Translations under genes and position numbers: made by a program | Shown here: positions 1 through 8,328 of the stretch, piece after piece | Layout: each line of letters starts with the position of its first letter | How positions within the stretch are numbered: position 1 is the first letter of the stretch | Assembly (NCBI GenBank): GCA_903877125.1 | Contig: CAIRCM010000170.1 | Coordinates: forward strand, 1-48,694 | Origin: an uncultured Acetobacteraceae bacterium | Lineage (GTDB): Bacteria; Pseudomonadota; Alphaproteobacteria; Acetobacterales; Acetobacteraceae | Direction of reading: 5' to 3' | Length of the DNA stretch: 48,694 nucleotides | Notes under the pieces: generated by a model | What the model saw: only the letters and a program-made list of their open reading frames with translations | Told to the model about the DNA's origin: nothing | The model's database searches: none

Positions 1-163
1 AGGCTGGTCGGTGGTTACGTAGGTCCAGGTGGCTCCGCGTTCGAGGCGCTCGGCGTTGGAGAATTCGATTTCGCCTTTCCGGATGGTGGCTTCGGCGAAA
101 GGCGGCCATGATATCGATCAAGCGGCGGAGTTCGGCTTCGGCCGTCGGGGCTGTGTCGGACAT
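1..163 (-). pseudogene. partial gene at window edge with apparent frameshift
   Basis: Reading the minus strand from the ATG at 163 gives MSDTAPTAEAELRRLIDIMAA and then a basic, unconvincing tail. Dropping one base in the A-run at 98-100 restores a protein-like frame (FAEATIRKGEIEFSNAERLE, continuing to the window edge). That second frame has an in-frame stop just upstream and no start codon between, so it cannot be a separate gene beginning here. A one-base insertion, either a real lesion or a sequence error, fits best. I do not recognise the family, and the 3' end lies outside the window. Confidence 0.4.
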
Positions 164-425
164 GGTTGGCCGATAGAGCGGTGCGTGCGCCGGCGCAAGG
201 CGCCCAAAGACCGCAGAAGGAATATTATGTTAACTGATGTCTGTCCAGATTTCGCAATCCGCAATCGTCCCACCCAAAATGCAACGCCTAACCGTCGCAC
301 ACTGCATATCCGGCTGGGGCCGCGCTGGCCGAGACGTCGTTAAAACGCTGATAACGTGTCATTTATCCGCCGGGCACAGGCTTTGCGTCACGTATCCCCA
401 AACCACTTCTTTGCGGGGAACCACA

Positions 426-1148
426 ATGCGCCTTCTCTCGATGGGTCTCGCGTTCGCGAGCTTGCTGACGATCTCCACCACCGCTTGGGCCGATACATTC
501 TTCGACACCGTCGAGCAACCCGGCGTCCAATCCACCACCATGACATTGCTGAACGTCGGCGTGGCAACCTTCGACACCCTGGCCACCGGTCCGCAGACTT
601 TCACGACTGATTTCGGCACCGGCGGGACGATCGTCGGAACCTTTGCCAATGTCGATGTGCAGGCCGCCAATCTCTACGGCGGCGCCAACGGCGTCGGCAA
701 TTTCGCCTCCGACTACGCCGGCAGCTTCTCGCTGACCTTCGCGACACCGCAAACCTATGTCGGAATGTGGATTTCGGCGCTGAACGCGACGAACAACCTG
801 GCATTCTACAGCGACGGCACGCTGGTTTATACCTTCGCGCCGGCGCAGTTGCTGAGCTTCGTCGCCAACAACCCGGCTTATTACGGCAATCCCAACGCGA
901 ACTTTCACAATCAGGATCGCAGTGAGCCATTTGCGTTCGTGAATTTCACCGATCTGACCGGTCGGTTCAACCAGATCGTGGTTTCAGGCTACGGCTATGA
1001 ACTGGACAACATCGACGTCGGCACGGTGGTTTCGACCACCAGCGCGGCCGAGGTCTTCAACCTGCCCGAACCCGCCCCGGTCGGCGTGCTCGGTGTGGCC
1101 CTGATCGGGCTCGGCTTCGTCCGCCGGCTGCGCCAACATCCCGCCTGA
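426..1148 (+). CDS. PEP-CTERM sorting-domain exported protein
   Basis: This 240-residue protein starts with a signal peptide (MRLLSMGLAFASLLTI, cleavage near AWA-D) and ends with a PEP-CTERM tail. The tail consists of a PEP motif in NLPEPAP, a hydrophobic helix (VGVLGVALIGLGF) and a terminal RRLR basic cluster. In known systems this tail sends proteins through the exosortase (EpsH/XrtA) pathway to the outer surface or exopolysaccharide. The body is Gly/Asn/Thr-rich and probably beta-structured, with no catalytic motif I recognise. I chose the ATG at 426 over an upstream in-frame start at 237 because the signal peptide begins there and a GGGGA ribosome site lies about 8 bases upstream. No exosortase gene is in this window. 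Confidence 0.85.
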   Translation: MRLLSMGLAFASLLTISTTAWADTFFDTVEQPGVQSTTMTLLNVGVATFDTLATGPQTFTTDFGTGGTIVGTFANVDVQAANLYGGANGVGNFASDYAGSFSLTFATPQTYVGMWISALNATNNLAFYSDGTLVYTFAPAQLLSFVANNPAYYGNPNANFHNQDRSEPFAFVNFTDLTGRFNQIVVSGYGYELDNIDVGTVVSTTSAAEVFNLPEPAPVGVLGVALIGLGFVRRLRQHPA

Positions 1149-1242
1149 GCAGCAACCTCCGACGCCTGCGGATCGCGGGATATTGTCTTGACGAGGATGG
1201 TCGGCCCCCGCCTTATCTGGCGGAAAATCAGCAGATGACGCC

Positions 1243-2049
1243 ATGACAATCCTCGCCAACAACGTCCTGATGCTCGGCAGCTTCCCCGAGGTCCTGTATT
1301 TCGCCGTGTCAAGCTCGGTCCTGCCGAAACGCATGGCGAGGGCCGGTATCACCATGGCCGAACAACGCCGAATCGACAGCGAGATCACGACGGTGATGTC
1401 CAGCCCTTCCAACGATTCCGACATCTGGCATTGGTGGCCCTCCTTGACCCTCGGCTGGCCGGCCACGAACAATGCCGAACTCAGCCGTGAACTGCGTGCG
1501 TGCTGGGGCAGGTTCGAGTTGTATTTGGCCGATTTCACCCTGGTCCATCGCGCCCAGCGCGAAATGTGGGACAGGATCGTCAAGGCCGCGCTCGCCAAGG
1601 TCGGTTCTGCCGCTTGGTCCTACGCGGCGACCAACGGCGTCTTCGGACCGAATACGAATAAGTGCATGCTGTTCGTCCACGATGTCCTGCTCGAAGCCGG
1701 GGCCGATACCGGTTTGCCGCACGGCATACGGCACAAATCGCCCCCAACGGCCGGCGATTGGGCAACCAGCGGTACGTCGATCCCCGCTTGGCGCCCGCTT
1801 TACGATTTCGAATCACCTGAACCCGGCGATGTCGTCGCGCACGCCGGCACTTACTCCGACGCGACAGGGCATGTGATGACGGTGGGGCCGCGCGGCAACG
1901 ACGGCAAAGTGACGTTCATCGGCACGAGCGATGCGGCCGGTGTGACCCCGCCGGGTGCGGTGGTTCAGATGCCGGCCAAGGCAAACATCGTCGACGCCGC
2001 CGCGGTCAAAGGACCGGAGTTGTTTCGCCGTTGGGACCCGCTGGTGTGA
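1243..2049 (+). CDS. cysteine peptidase/amidase-like protein (NlpC/P60 or CHAP type), possible effector
   Basis: The 268-residue product has an unassigned N-terminal part (1-110) and a C-terminal domain resembling papain-like peptidoglycan amidases. The domain shows a Cys at the start of a helix (NKCMLFVHDVLLEAG, Cys141), a PGDVVAH strand (194-200) and a His in ATGHVMTVG (His210). This is the Cys/His order of NlpC/P60, CHAP and type VI amidase effectors. There is no signal peptide. Its stop overlaps the start of the next gene (GTGA), whose product is membrane-anchored, so an effector/immunity arrangement is possible. The start is uncertain, because in-frame ATGs at 1270 and 1333 are also possible. 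The catalytic assignment is a motif-level inference. Confidence 0.6.
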   Translation: MTILANNVLMLGSFPEVLYFAVSSSVLPKRMARAGITMAEQRRIDSEITTVMSSPSNDSDIWHWWPSLTLGWPATNNAELSRELRACWGRFELYLADFTLVHRAQREMWDRIVKAALAKVGSAAWSYAATNGVFGPNTNKCMLFVHDVLLEAGADTGLPHGIRHKSPPTAGDWATSGTSIPAWRPLYDFESPEPGDVVAHAGTYSDATGHVMTVGPRGNDGKVTFIGTSDAAGVTPPGAVVQMPAKANIVDAAAVKGPELFRRWDPLV

Positions 2050-2672
2050 TTCCTCGTCGAGCCGTGGCCGGTTTATTGACGGCGGGCGCGATCCTGATGA
2101 TCTGGCTGGCGCTTCCTCGACGTCAAGTCCCCTCGCCTACCCCAACGCTGGATCGCGCAGCCTTCGACGCTGCGATCGTGACGCTCGCCCGTGACGATAC
2201 ACCATCGCATGAGGGCATGTGGCATAACCCGACCCTGCGCGCACTCGCCGGCATGGGGGCGACCAGCGTGGACGATGCGCTGGCCTTCCTGGGTTGCGGC
2301 TGCCGCACGTCGGCCGAGGCTGCTGTGACGATCCGCGCGATGTACCTTCTGCCGCTCGACGACTACCTCCGGTTTCTGGCCGGCTTAACGCAGCTTTACG
2401 ACCGCCAGGCGGTCAATGCGGCTGCCATGGCCGCGGCGGTGCAAATCCCGGATGGCTTCTCCACCGCGTTACAGCGCCATTTCGACGATCCCCAGGTCAG
2501 AACCGCATTGGGAGAGATCGCCGGGCGTGCGGCGCTGCCTCAGAGCATCAAGGACAGTATCGCCGCGCTCCTTGCAGGCCAGACCTGGGCACAAACCCGA
2601 ACCTTCTGCCGGAACCGGATATTCGAAAACGTCGCGGATTGCCGGACCCTCGGCTGGTTCGATCTGCTCTGA
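2046..2672 (+). CDS. membrane-anchored periplasmic protein coupled to the amidase-like gene
   Basis: This 208-residue protein begins at a GTG that overlaps the upstream TGA by three bases, implying translational coupling. An N-terminal hydrophobic segment (AVAGLLTAGAILMIWLAL) preceded by two Arg looks like a signal anchor that places the rest in the periplasm. The soluble part is helical with a CGC motif (about residues 88-90) and two further Cys near the C-terminus (FCRNRIF, DCRTLGW), suggesting disulfides. I do not recognise the family. Coupling to a putative peptidoglycan amidase makes a periplasmic immunity or chaperone role plausible. An alternative TTG start at 2031 would only add a few residues. 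Confidence 0.6.
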   Translation: MIPRRAVAGLLTAGAILMIWLALPRRQVPSPTPTLDRAAFDAAIVTLARDDTPSHEGMWHNPTLRALAGMGATSVDDALAFLGCGCRTSAEAAVTIRAMYLLPLDDYLRFLAGLTQLYDRQAVNAAAMAAAVQIPDGFSTALQRHFDDPQVRTALGEIAGRAALPQSIKDSIAALLAGQTWAQTRTFCRNRIFENVADCRTLGWFDLL

Positions 2673-2687
2673 ACGACGGTGCCGCGT

Positions 2688-3476
2688 CTAGATCGTTACG
2701 ACCATGCCATCGAATGCCGCCTCCACCCCACTCGGCAGGTTCGCCGCCATCCAGGCCCAGTCCATCCCCGTGCCCATATGGGTCAGAATGGTGCGCCGAG
2801 GCTGTAGCTGCGCCACCCACCCCAGAACGATATCCAGATTGGCATGGGTCCAATGGGTTTCCCCGCGCAGGAAGCAATCCAAGATCCAGGTGTCCACACC
2901 CGCCAGCACCGCCATCGCGGCATCATCCAGCTTCACGACGTCGGTCGAGTAGGCAAAGCTGCCGATCCGCAGCCCGAGGCTGTCGATCTTTCCATGATTT
3001 TGCCGAAATATCCGCACGTTGAGACCCGCAACATCCAACGTTGCACCGGGTTCTACCGGTTGCGCAACCAACACCGGCCGATAAAAATGCGGCGGCGTCC
3101 ATGGGCTGAACGCATAAGCGAACCGCCGAGAAATCTCCGCCAGCGTCACCGGCATGCCGAATGCGTCGAGCGGCCGGTTGGCGATCCGGTTCAGCAGCCT
3201 GATGTCGTCGATCCCCGCGATATGATCGGCATGCGCATGTGTGAACAGAATGGCATCGACGCCACGGATACGGTTGTCGATGATCTGGTTGCGCAGATCG
3301 GGTGAAGCATCGACCAGAAGCCGTTGACCTAAAACACTTTCGATCACGATGCTCGACCGTGTGCGCCGGTTCCTCGGTTCGGTCGGATCGCAAGCGCCCC
3401 AGTCGCCGGCCCCGTCAGCGCCGCCGATCATCGGCACGCCAGCGGAAGCCCCGCAACCAAGGATCGTGACCTTCAT
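2688..3476 (-). CDS. MBL-fold metallohydrolase (PhnP-like)
   Basis: This 262-residue metallo-beta-lactamase-fold protein opens with the PhnP-like GCGASAGVP loop (7-15). It carries the metal-binding motif THAHADH (His80, His82, Asp84, His85), with further His in ETHWTHANLD and ILTHMGTG. Family members hydrolyse phosphodiesters, including cyclic phosphates, and the substrate here is unknown. It is the last gene of a minus-strand operon. Its ATG overlaps the TGA of tatD in an ATGA junction, and the order holB-metG-tatD-MBL is common in alphaproteobacteria. That conserved order suggests a housekeeping nucleotide or RNA repair role rather than phosphonate use. Confidence 0.88.
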   Translation of the reverse strand: MKVTILGCGASAGVPMIGGADGAGDWGACDPTEPRNRRTRSSIVIESVLGQRLLVDASPDLRNQIIDNRIRGVDAILFTHAHADHIAGIDDIRLLNRIANRPLDAFGMPVTLAEISRRFAYAFSPWTPPHFYRPVLVAQPVEPGATLDVAGLNVRIFRQNHGKIDSLGLRIGSFAYSTDVVKLDDAAMAVLAGVDTWILDCFLRGETHWTHANLDIVLGWVAQLQPRRTILTHMGTGMDWAWMAANLPSGVEAAFDGMVVTI

Positions 3477-4246
3477 GCCGTCTTCCGAAAAAGGCGGCGG
3501 AAATTGGCGGTGGTGAGGTCGGCCAGTTCCGCTTCCGACAGGCCACGGACATTGCCCAGCACCTTCGCGGTATGCGCGACCCAGGCCGGCTCGTTGCGTT
3601 TACCCCGGAACGGCACTGGCGCCAGATAGGGCGCATCTGTTTCCACCAGCAGCCGGTCTAATGGAATATCGCGCGCGATGTCCCTGAGCTCATTGGATTT
3701 CGGAAAAGTCAGGATCCCCGAGAAACTGAAATACCCATCCAGCGCCATCGCCGCCTCGGCCAAGGCTCGGGTTGAGCTGAAGCAGTGCAGCAGGAAGGCA
3801 AAGTCCCCTCCCCGTTCCCGCTCGTCGCGCAGGATCGCGGCCATGTCGTCGTCCGCGTCACGCGCGTGGATCGCCAGGGGCACGCCAGCCAACCGAGCAC
3901 CGCGGATGTGGGCGCGAAAATTGTCGGCCTGAATGTCCCGCGGGGCCTTGTCGTAAAAGTAGTCCAGGCCTGACTCCCCGATGCCGATCACCCGCGGATG
4001 GCTGGTCAGCTCGGCCAGGAATTCCGGCGTTGGGATCGGCGCCTCATGCGCGTGGTGGGGGTGCACACCGACGGTGCACCAGAGGTTGTCGTGCCCCTCG
4101 ATCAGCGTCGGAAGCCGTTGGGATTGTTCGATTGTGGTGCCGATGGTCACCATCTGACCAACCCCCGCCGCCGTCGCGCGCGCCAGCACATCCGGCAGCT
4201 CGGCTGGGGTGTAGTAGTCGAGGTGACAGTGCGAATCGATCAGCAT
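3473..4246 (-). CDS. tatD: TatD family metal-dependent deoxyribonuclease
   Basis: This 257-residue TIM-barrel hydrolase has the N-terminal metal motif DSHCHLD (His6, His8), a central GIGESGLDY with the metal-bridging Glu, a conserved HCFSST, and LVETDAPYLAP near the C-terminus. These are the hallmarks of TatD/YcfH 3'-5' DNases. The length is normal. It starts 3 bases after the metG stop and ends in an ATGA overlap with the MBL gene, so it is cotranscribed with both. Confidence 0.93.
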   Translation of the reverse strand: MLIDSHCHLDYYTPAELPDVLARATAAGVGQMVTIGTTIEQSQRLPTLIEGHDNLWCTVGVHPHHAHEAPIPTPEFLAELTSHPRVIGIGESGLDYFYDKAPRDIQADNFRAHIRGARLAGVPLAIHARDADDDMAAILRDERERGGDFAFLLHCFSSTRALAEAAMALDGYFSFSGILTFPKSNELRDIARDIPLDRLLVETDAPYLAPVPFRGKRNEPAWVAHTAKVLGNVRGLSEAELADLTTANFRRLFRKTA

Positions 4247-4249
4247 CGC

Positions 4250-5782
4250 TCAGGCAGGCTCCACATAGCGCGGGAACACGCCCTGCGGGGCCGGCAGCGG
4301 TGTCCCGTCCTCCAGCGGCACGGCCAATGCCGCGAATGTCCGCTGGTCCGGCGCGACGCCGAGCTGATCCAGCATCCGTCCGATGCTGTCCGGCATGAAC
4401 GGCTGCAGCAGGGTTGCCACGGCCCGGATCGTGTCAGCCAACACGCGCAGCACCGCGGCCATTCGCACCGTATCGGTCTTGCGCAGCGCCCAGGGGGCCT
4501 GATGGTCGATATAAGCGTTGGCGGAGCGGATCACTTTCCAAATATCTTCAAGGGCTTCGTGGAAGGTCTGGCGGTCCATCGCGGCGCGCACGAGGTCCGG
4601 CAGCGCGTAGGCGGCATCCAGCAGCGCTGTGTCCTCCGCTGTGGCAGGTCCCTTTCCCGGCAGTTTCCCCTCGCAATTGCGCGCGATCAGCGACAGTGAC
4701 CGTTGCGCCAGATTGCCCAGATCGTTCGCCAGTTCCACGTTCATCCGGCTGATGATCGCCTGATGGTTCAGCGAGCCATCGGCGCCGAACGGCTTCTCCC
4801 GCAGCAGGAAATAGCGGATCTGATCGAGGCCAAACGTCTTCGCCAGCGCCCGAGGTTCGACCACGTTGCCCAGGGATTTGCTCATCTTTTCCCCGTCCAC
4901 GACCCACCAGCCATGCGAGGAGATGCGCTTCGGCGGCTCGATCCCCGCCGACATCAGGAAGGCCGGCCAGTAGACCGCGTGGAAGCGGATGATGTCCTTG
5001 CCGACGAAATGCGCGTCGGCCGGCCAGTACGACCATTTCTCGGCGGCGGGGTCGGGGAACCCCGCGGCGGTGATGTAGTTGGTCAGCGCGTCCAGCCAGA
5101 CATACATGACGTGCCCCGGCGCGTCCGGCACCGGAATGCCCCAGTTGAACGTCGTGCGGCTGACCGACAGATCGTGCAGCCCGCCTTTGACGAAGCTCAA
5201 TACCTCGCTCTTGCGGGAGGATGGGGCGATAAAATCAGGATTTTCCTCGTAAAGTTTCAGCAACCGGTCCTGCCATGCGGACAGGCGGAAGAAATAGGAT
5301 GGCTCCTTCACCCATTCGACCGGCGCACCGGTCGGCGCGATCTTGGCACCGGCGGCGTTGGTGGTCAGTTCGCCCTCATCGTAGAACGCTTCATCCCGGA
5401 CCGAGTACCAGCCCTCGTAATGGCCAAGGTAAATGTCCCCCGTGGCTTCGATCCGCTTCCAAAGGGCCTGGCAGCTTTCCTTGTGGCGCTGTTCCGTGGT
5501 GCGTATCCACTGGTCGTACGACACGCCCATCGCGTCCGACATGTCGCGGAAATCCTGAGAAATCTTGTCGGTATAGGTCTGCGTTTCCAACCCCGCGGTC
5601 CGCGCCGCCGCTTCGACCTTCTGGCCGTGCTCGTCGGTCCCGGTCAGGAAGAACACATCGTACCCGTCCAGCCGCTTGAACCGCGCCAAAACATCGGCGG
5701 CGATGGAGGTATAGGCGTGGCCGATATGCGGTGCCCCGTTGACGTAGTAGATCGGCGTCGTGACGTAAAAGCGTTTGGTCAT
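4250..5782 (-). CDS. metG: methionyl-tRNA synthetase
   Basis: This 510-residue class I aminoacyl-tRNA synthetase charges tRNA-Met in the cytoplasm. The catalytic core has the HIGH box as PHIGH (18-22) and the KMSKS loop at 299-303 (GEKMSKSLGN), followed by the helical anticodon-binding domain. It ends without the C-terminal EMAP/Trbp111 dimerisation domain of the long form, which is usual in alphaproteobacteria. The ATG at 5782 overlaps the holB stop (ATGA). An in-frame upstream extension to 5884 runs through holB and lacks homology, so it was rejected. Confidence 0.96.
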   Translation of the reverse strand: MTKRFYVTTPIYYVNGAPHIGHAYTSIAADVLARFKRLDGYDVFFLTGTDEHGQKVEAAARTAGLETQTYTDKISQDFRDMSDAMGVSYDQWIRTTEQRHKESCQALWKRIEATGDIYLGHYEGWYSVRDEAFYDEGELTTNAAGAKIAPTGAPVEWVKEPSYFFRLSAWQDRLLKLYEENPDFIAPSSRKSEVLSFVKGGLHDLSVSRTTFNWGIPVPDAPGHVMYVWLDALTNYITAAGFPDPAAEKWSYWPADAHFVGKDIIRFHAVYWPAFLMSAGIEPPKRISSHGWWVVDGEKMSKSLGNVVEPRALAKTFGLDQIRYFLLREKPFGADGSLNHQAIISRMNVELANDLGNLAQRSLSLIARNCEGKLPGKGPATAEDTALLDAAYALPDLVRAAMDRQTFHEALEDIWKVIRSANAYIDHQAPWALRKTDTVRMAAVLRVLADTIRAVATLLQPFMPDSIGRMLDQLGVAPDQRTFAALAVPLEDGTPLPAPQGVFPRYVEPA

Positions 5783-6795
5783 GGTGTGTTTCCGCTGAGC
5801 ATGCCGAGACCGGCGACGATCGCCTGCCGCTTGTCGAGGGCGAAGCGCTCTGTCTCGTCCTGCAATCGGGTCAACCCGAACCACAGATCGCCCCAGGCTT
5901 CAATGGGGCGCATTGCGATCATGCGTTCCTGTTCGGGATCCCCCTGCCCGCGCGCGACGGCCCGCACGGACGCCGATATGCCGGCGCGCAGCAAATCCAT
6001 GAAGGTCGAGAAGCCGGTCTCGCTTCTGGTCAGCGCGTCGGCGATCTCATAGCCCTTTGACAGACGGAAATTCCCGATGTCGGCGAGGAGGCCATCGACG
6101 ACAGCGGAAATCGCCAGGCCCTCGTCTTCGGCCATCATGATCGCACGTCCTGGGGAGCCTTCGGCGAGCGTGGTCAGACGGCCGCGTTCGTCGTCGTTTA
6201 GATCGGGCAAATACTGGCGCAGCAGCGTGTCCATCGTCGCGTCGTCCAACTGTCCCAGGCGGAGACGGCGGCAGCGGCTGCGAATCGTCGGCAGCAGCTT
6301 GCCAGGAGAGGACGAGACCAGCAGCAGTACCGCGCGCGGCGGCGGTTCCTCCAGCACTTTCAACAAAGCATTGGCGGAGTTGGCGTTCATTTCCTCGGCG
6401 CCATCGACCACCACCACGCGCCAGCCGCCCTCGGCCGAGGTCAGGTGCATGAACCCGGTAACCTTGCGCACGTCGTCGACGGCGATCTGGGTGCGCATGC
6501 GCTTGCGTTTGGGGTCGTAGGCACGCTCGATCGTGAGCATGTCCGCGTGCGATGCGGCGGCAACGCGGCGAAAGACGGGGTTGGACGGGTCCAAAGCCAG
6601 ACTGTGTTCGGTGGGGCGTCCGGCAAGCAGGCGGCGGGCGAAGCGATACGCCAAAGTGGCTTTGCCGACGCCCTCGGGTCCGGTGATCAGCCAAGCGTGA
6701 TGCATCCGCCCCGTGGCCATGGCGTCGAGAATGGTCGCTTCAGCGGCGTCATGGCCGAGCAGGAGGGGGTTGGCGCGTGGATCGGGGGCGGGCAT
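5779..6795 (-). CDS. holB: DNA polymerase III subunit delta' (clamp loader)
   Basis: This 338-residue AAA+ clamp-loader subunit starts MPAPDPRANPLLLGHDAAE and has a Walker A-like GPEGVGK (39-45). It also has the conserved VVVVDGAEEMNANSANALLK segment followed by LEEPPP, and a sensor region ending in TIRSRCRRL. I see no four-Cys zinc module like that of E. coli. It helps load the beta clamp during replication. The ATG at 6795 was preferred to an in-frame start at 6954 because homology begins there. It heads the holB-metG-tatD-MBL operon; tmk, often upstream, is absent here, and an unrelated gene diverges instead. Confidence 0.93.
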   Translation of the reverse strand: MPAPDPRANPLLLGHDAAEATILDAMATGRMHHAWLITGPEGVGKATLAYRFARRLLAGRPTEHSLALDPSNPVFRRVAAASHADMLTIERAYDPKRKRMRTQIAVDDVRKVTGFMHLTSAEGGWRVVVVDGAEEMNANSANALLKVLEEPPPRAVLLLVSSSPGKLLPTIRSRCRRLRLGQLDDATMDTLLRQYLPDLNDDERGRLTTLAEGSPGRAIMMAEDEGLAISAVVDGLLADIGNFRLSKGYEIADALTRSETGFSTFMDLLRAGISASVRAVARGQGDPEQERMIAMRPIEAWGDLWFGLTRLQDETERFALDKRQAIVAGLGMLSGNTP

Positions 6796-6932
6796 GGGGG
6801 GATTATAGCGTGGGTTCGGCGACGCCGGCAGAGGCGGCGTAGCTTGCTTCGAAGTTGACAGTTTTGTGTAGTAAGGCATTTCGTTCCATTGAAAATCTGG
6901 ACAAAATCCCGAACCGAAGTCATCGTCTCGGT

Positions 6933-7700
6933 ATGGCTCGAAAGAAAACCACACGCTCGGCGACCGCCGCTAACCGAACTGGCGAACTGGGAACAGTTTT
7001 GCAGTTCCACGCCTATGAGCGCATTCGCCACCTGTTTCTGTTTCTGTTCGCCGTCGATGCTGCCTGCAAACTGGTCAATGCAGAAGCGAACACGTCCTAT
7101 AAAGGTGGGACCATGGTACAGGAGGCAGCGACCCACCAGGTGGATTCCGGCCTGCGCGAAAGCGATCAAATCAAGGACGTGTTCGACGATGACGACAGCA
7201 ACGTCGTCAAATTGCAGTCGAGCGCGTTCAACCGGATCGATGCGGCACATTTCTGCAATCTGGGCCTGAAATCTGTGCCATGGTCAAATCTGACCTCCGC
7301 CGCGGAAGGCCTGAAAGAAGATAATGCCGTGGAGTTGATGGAATACGCGGAGATATTCACCGGCAACACCATGTGGTTGCCGCAGCGGGTAAATATCGGA
7401 CCGGATCGCATCGTCGATCAGCAACACTACGCTCTGGCGAAAAAATTTCTGGACGACGGAAATCCCATTTTTTCAAAAGCGCGATTGAGAGCCTACAACA
7501 GCGCAGCGAAAAATGCGATGAACGATTATAAGGTGAAAGCCCTCAGCGCCAAGAAATATGGCATCGCGGCCTGTTGCGACAGTTACTTGTCGGTCTATTC
7601 GGACTCTCAGGTCGACAATTATTACCGTTGGATCGGCGAAAATATCTATTCTGAATGTTCGGCGCGAAAGATGAAGCCGGAAGACTACCTTGGCGGTTGA
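6933..7700 (+). CDS. hypothetical protein, family not recognised
   Basis: A 255-residue reading frame with a lower GC content and less biased codon use than its neighbours. The N-terminal part is basic, then comes a hydrophobic stretch (HLFLFLFAVDAA), an acidic patch (DVFDDDDSN) and a mixed helical C-terminal half with several Cys (IAACCDSYLS, YSECSARK). I recognise no catalytic motif. Two starts are credible: the ATG at 6933 used here, or the ATG at 7113, which has the better ribosome site (AAAGGTGGG). The shorter version would lose the hydrophobic stretch. Divergent from holB. The atypical composition suggests acquisition by transfer. Confidence 0.55.
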   Translation: MARKKTTRSATAANRTGELGTVLQFHAYERIRHLFLFLFAVDAACKLVNAEANTSYKGGTMVQEAATHQVDSGLRESDQIKDVFDDDDSNVVKLQSSAFNRIDAAHFCNLGLKSVPWSNLTSAAEGLKEDNAVELMEYAEIFTGNTMWLPQRVNIGPDRIVDQQHYALAKKFLDDGNPIFSKARLRAYNSAAKNAMNDYKVKALSAKKYGIAACCDSYLSVYSDSQVDNYYRWIGENIYSECSARKMKPEDYLGG

Positions 7701-7792
7701 TCCCGCTTACTGTCTTGTCCGAAATTCCGCCGGCGCGGGCCGCATACCCGGTTGTCTGTCGTACGATCCCATGGTCGGGGACGGTCGCGCCA

Positions 7793-8248
7793 TTACCAGG
7801 AACACGCGCCGATATCGCAACTCAACGCGTCGCACGGCAAAGCCGACCCGCAATCCAGCGCGGACAGCGCGGACAGCGCGTCGCAGGCGCAAGCATCCCA
7901 ATTCCGGGCCAAGGCTCCCGTCCCGGTGTTGCTCCTTTTCCGTCCTCGCGGTTCGGGCGGTTGGTCGCTGGCATCTTCGCTGGTCAGGACCCCGTACGCC
8001 TGCCGGCAATCCCTGAACCGAACCCGAAGCAAGGCCAAAGCACGCCCGAACGAATGCGTCTGGAACACGGCCAAGCCAAAGGCCGAGCAACTGCCTTCCC
8101 CATGCAGCACGTGATGGGCGCAGCGGAAGCCCTTGTAGGGCGACACGAAGCGGCGATAGGCGCGAATCAGGCAAACGCTCATCCAATTCAGTGGACGACC
8201 GAATGCCACGTTGCCGGGGATCGCGAGTGTCGGTGCGTTGTCGATCAT
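7793..8248 (-). CDS. YidD-like membrane insertion factor with Cys/Asp-rich tail
   Basis: Residues 25-84 match the YidD (haemolytic/insertion efficiency factor) pattern: LIRAYRRFVSPYKGFRC, a conserved Cys in GSCSAFG (Cys54), and RFRDCRQ (Cys81). The PYKGFRC...LHG variant occurs in standalone relatives that are not next to yidC. Unusually, a tail at 118-151 contains six Cys, several as CD or AC-D steps. It is encoded over a GGACAGCGC tandem repeat near 7860-7877. The ATG at 8248 follows an AAAGG ribosome site; in-frame starts at 8260 and a TTG at 8278 are possible. No rnpA, rpmH or yidC is nearby, so a function in membrane insertion is only inferred from the family. Confidence 0.75.
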   Translation of the reverse strand: MIDNAPTLAIPGNVAFGRPLNWMSVCLIRAYRRFVSPYKGFRCAHHVLHGEGSCSAFGLAVFQTHSFGRALALLRVRFRDCRQAYGVLTSEDASDQPPEPRGRKRSNTGTGALARNWDACACDALSALSALDCGSALPCDALSCDIGACSW

Positions 8249-8328
8249 GCCACCTTTCATCCACGGACGGACAGTCAATGCTTACGGCCCGCGAACGCGT
8301 GGCGCCGTAAACAGGCGACCAGCGCGCC

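Noticed and set aside
6855-6932. TTGACA at 6855 as a promoter for the orphan gene
   Set aside because: No acceptable -10 box at 16-18 bases downstream.
7860-7877. Short tandem repeat considered as CRISPR or regulatory array
   Set aside because: Two 9-base units with no spacers, inside a coding tail.
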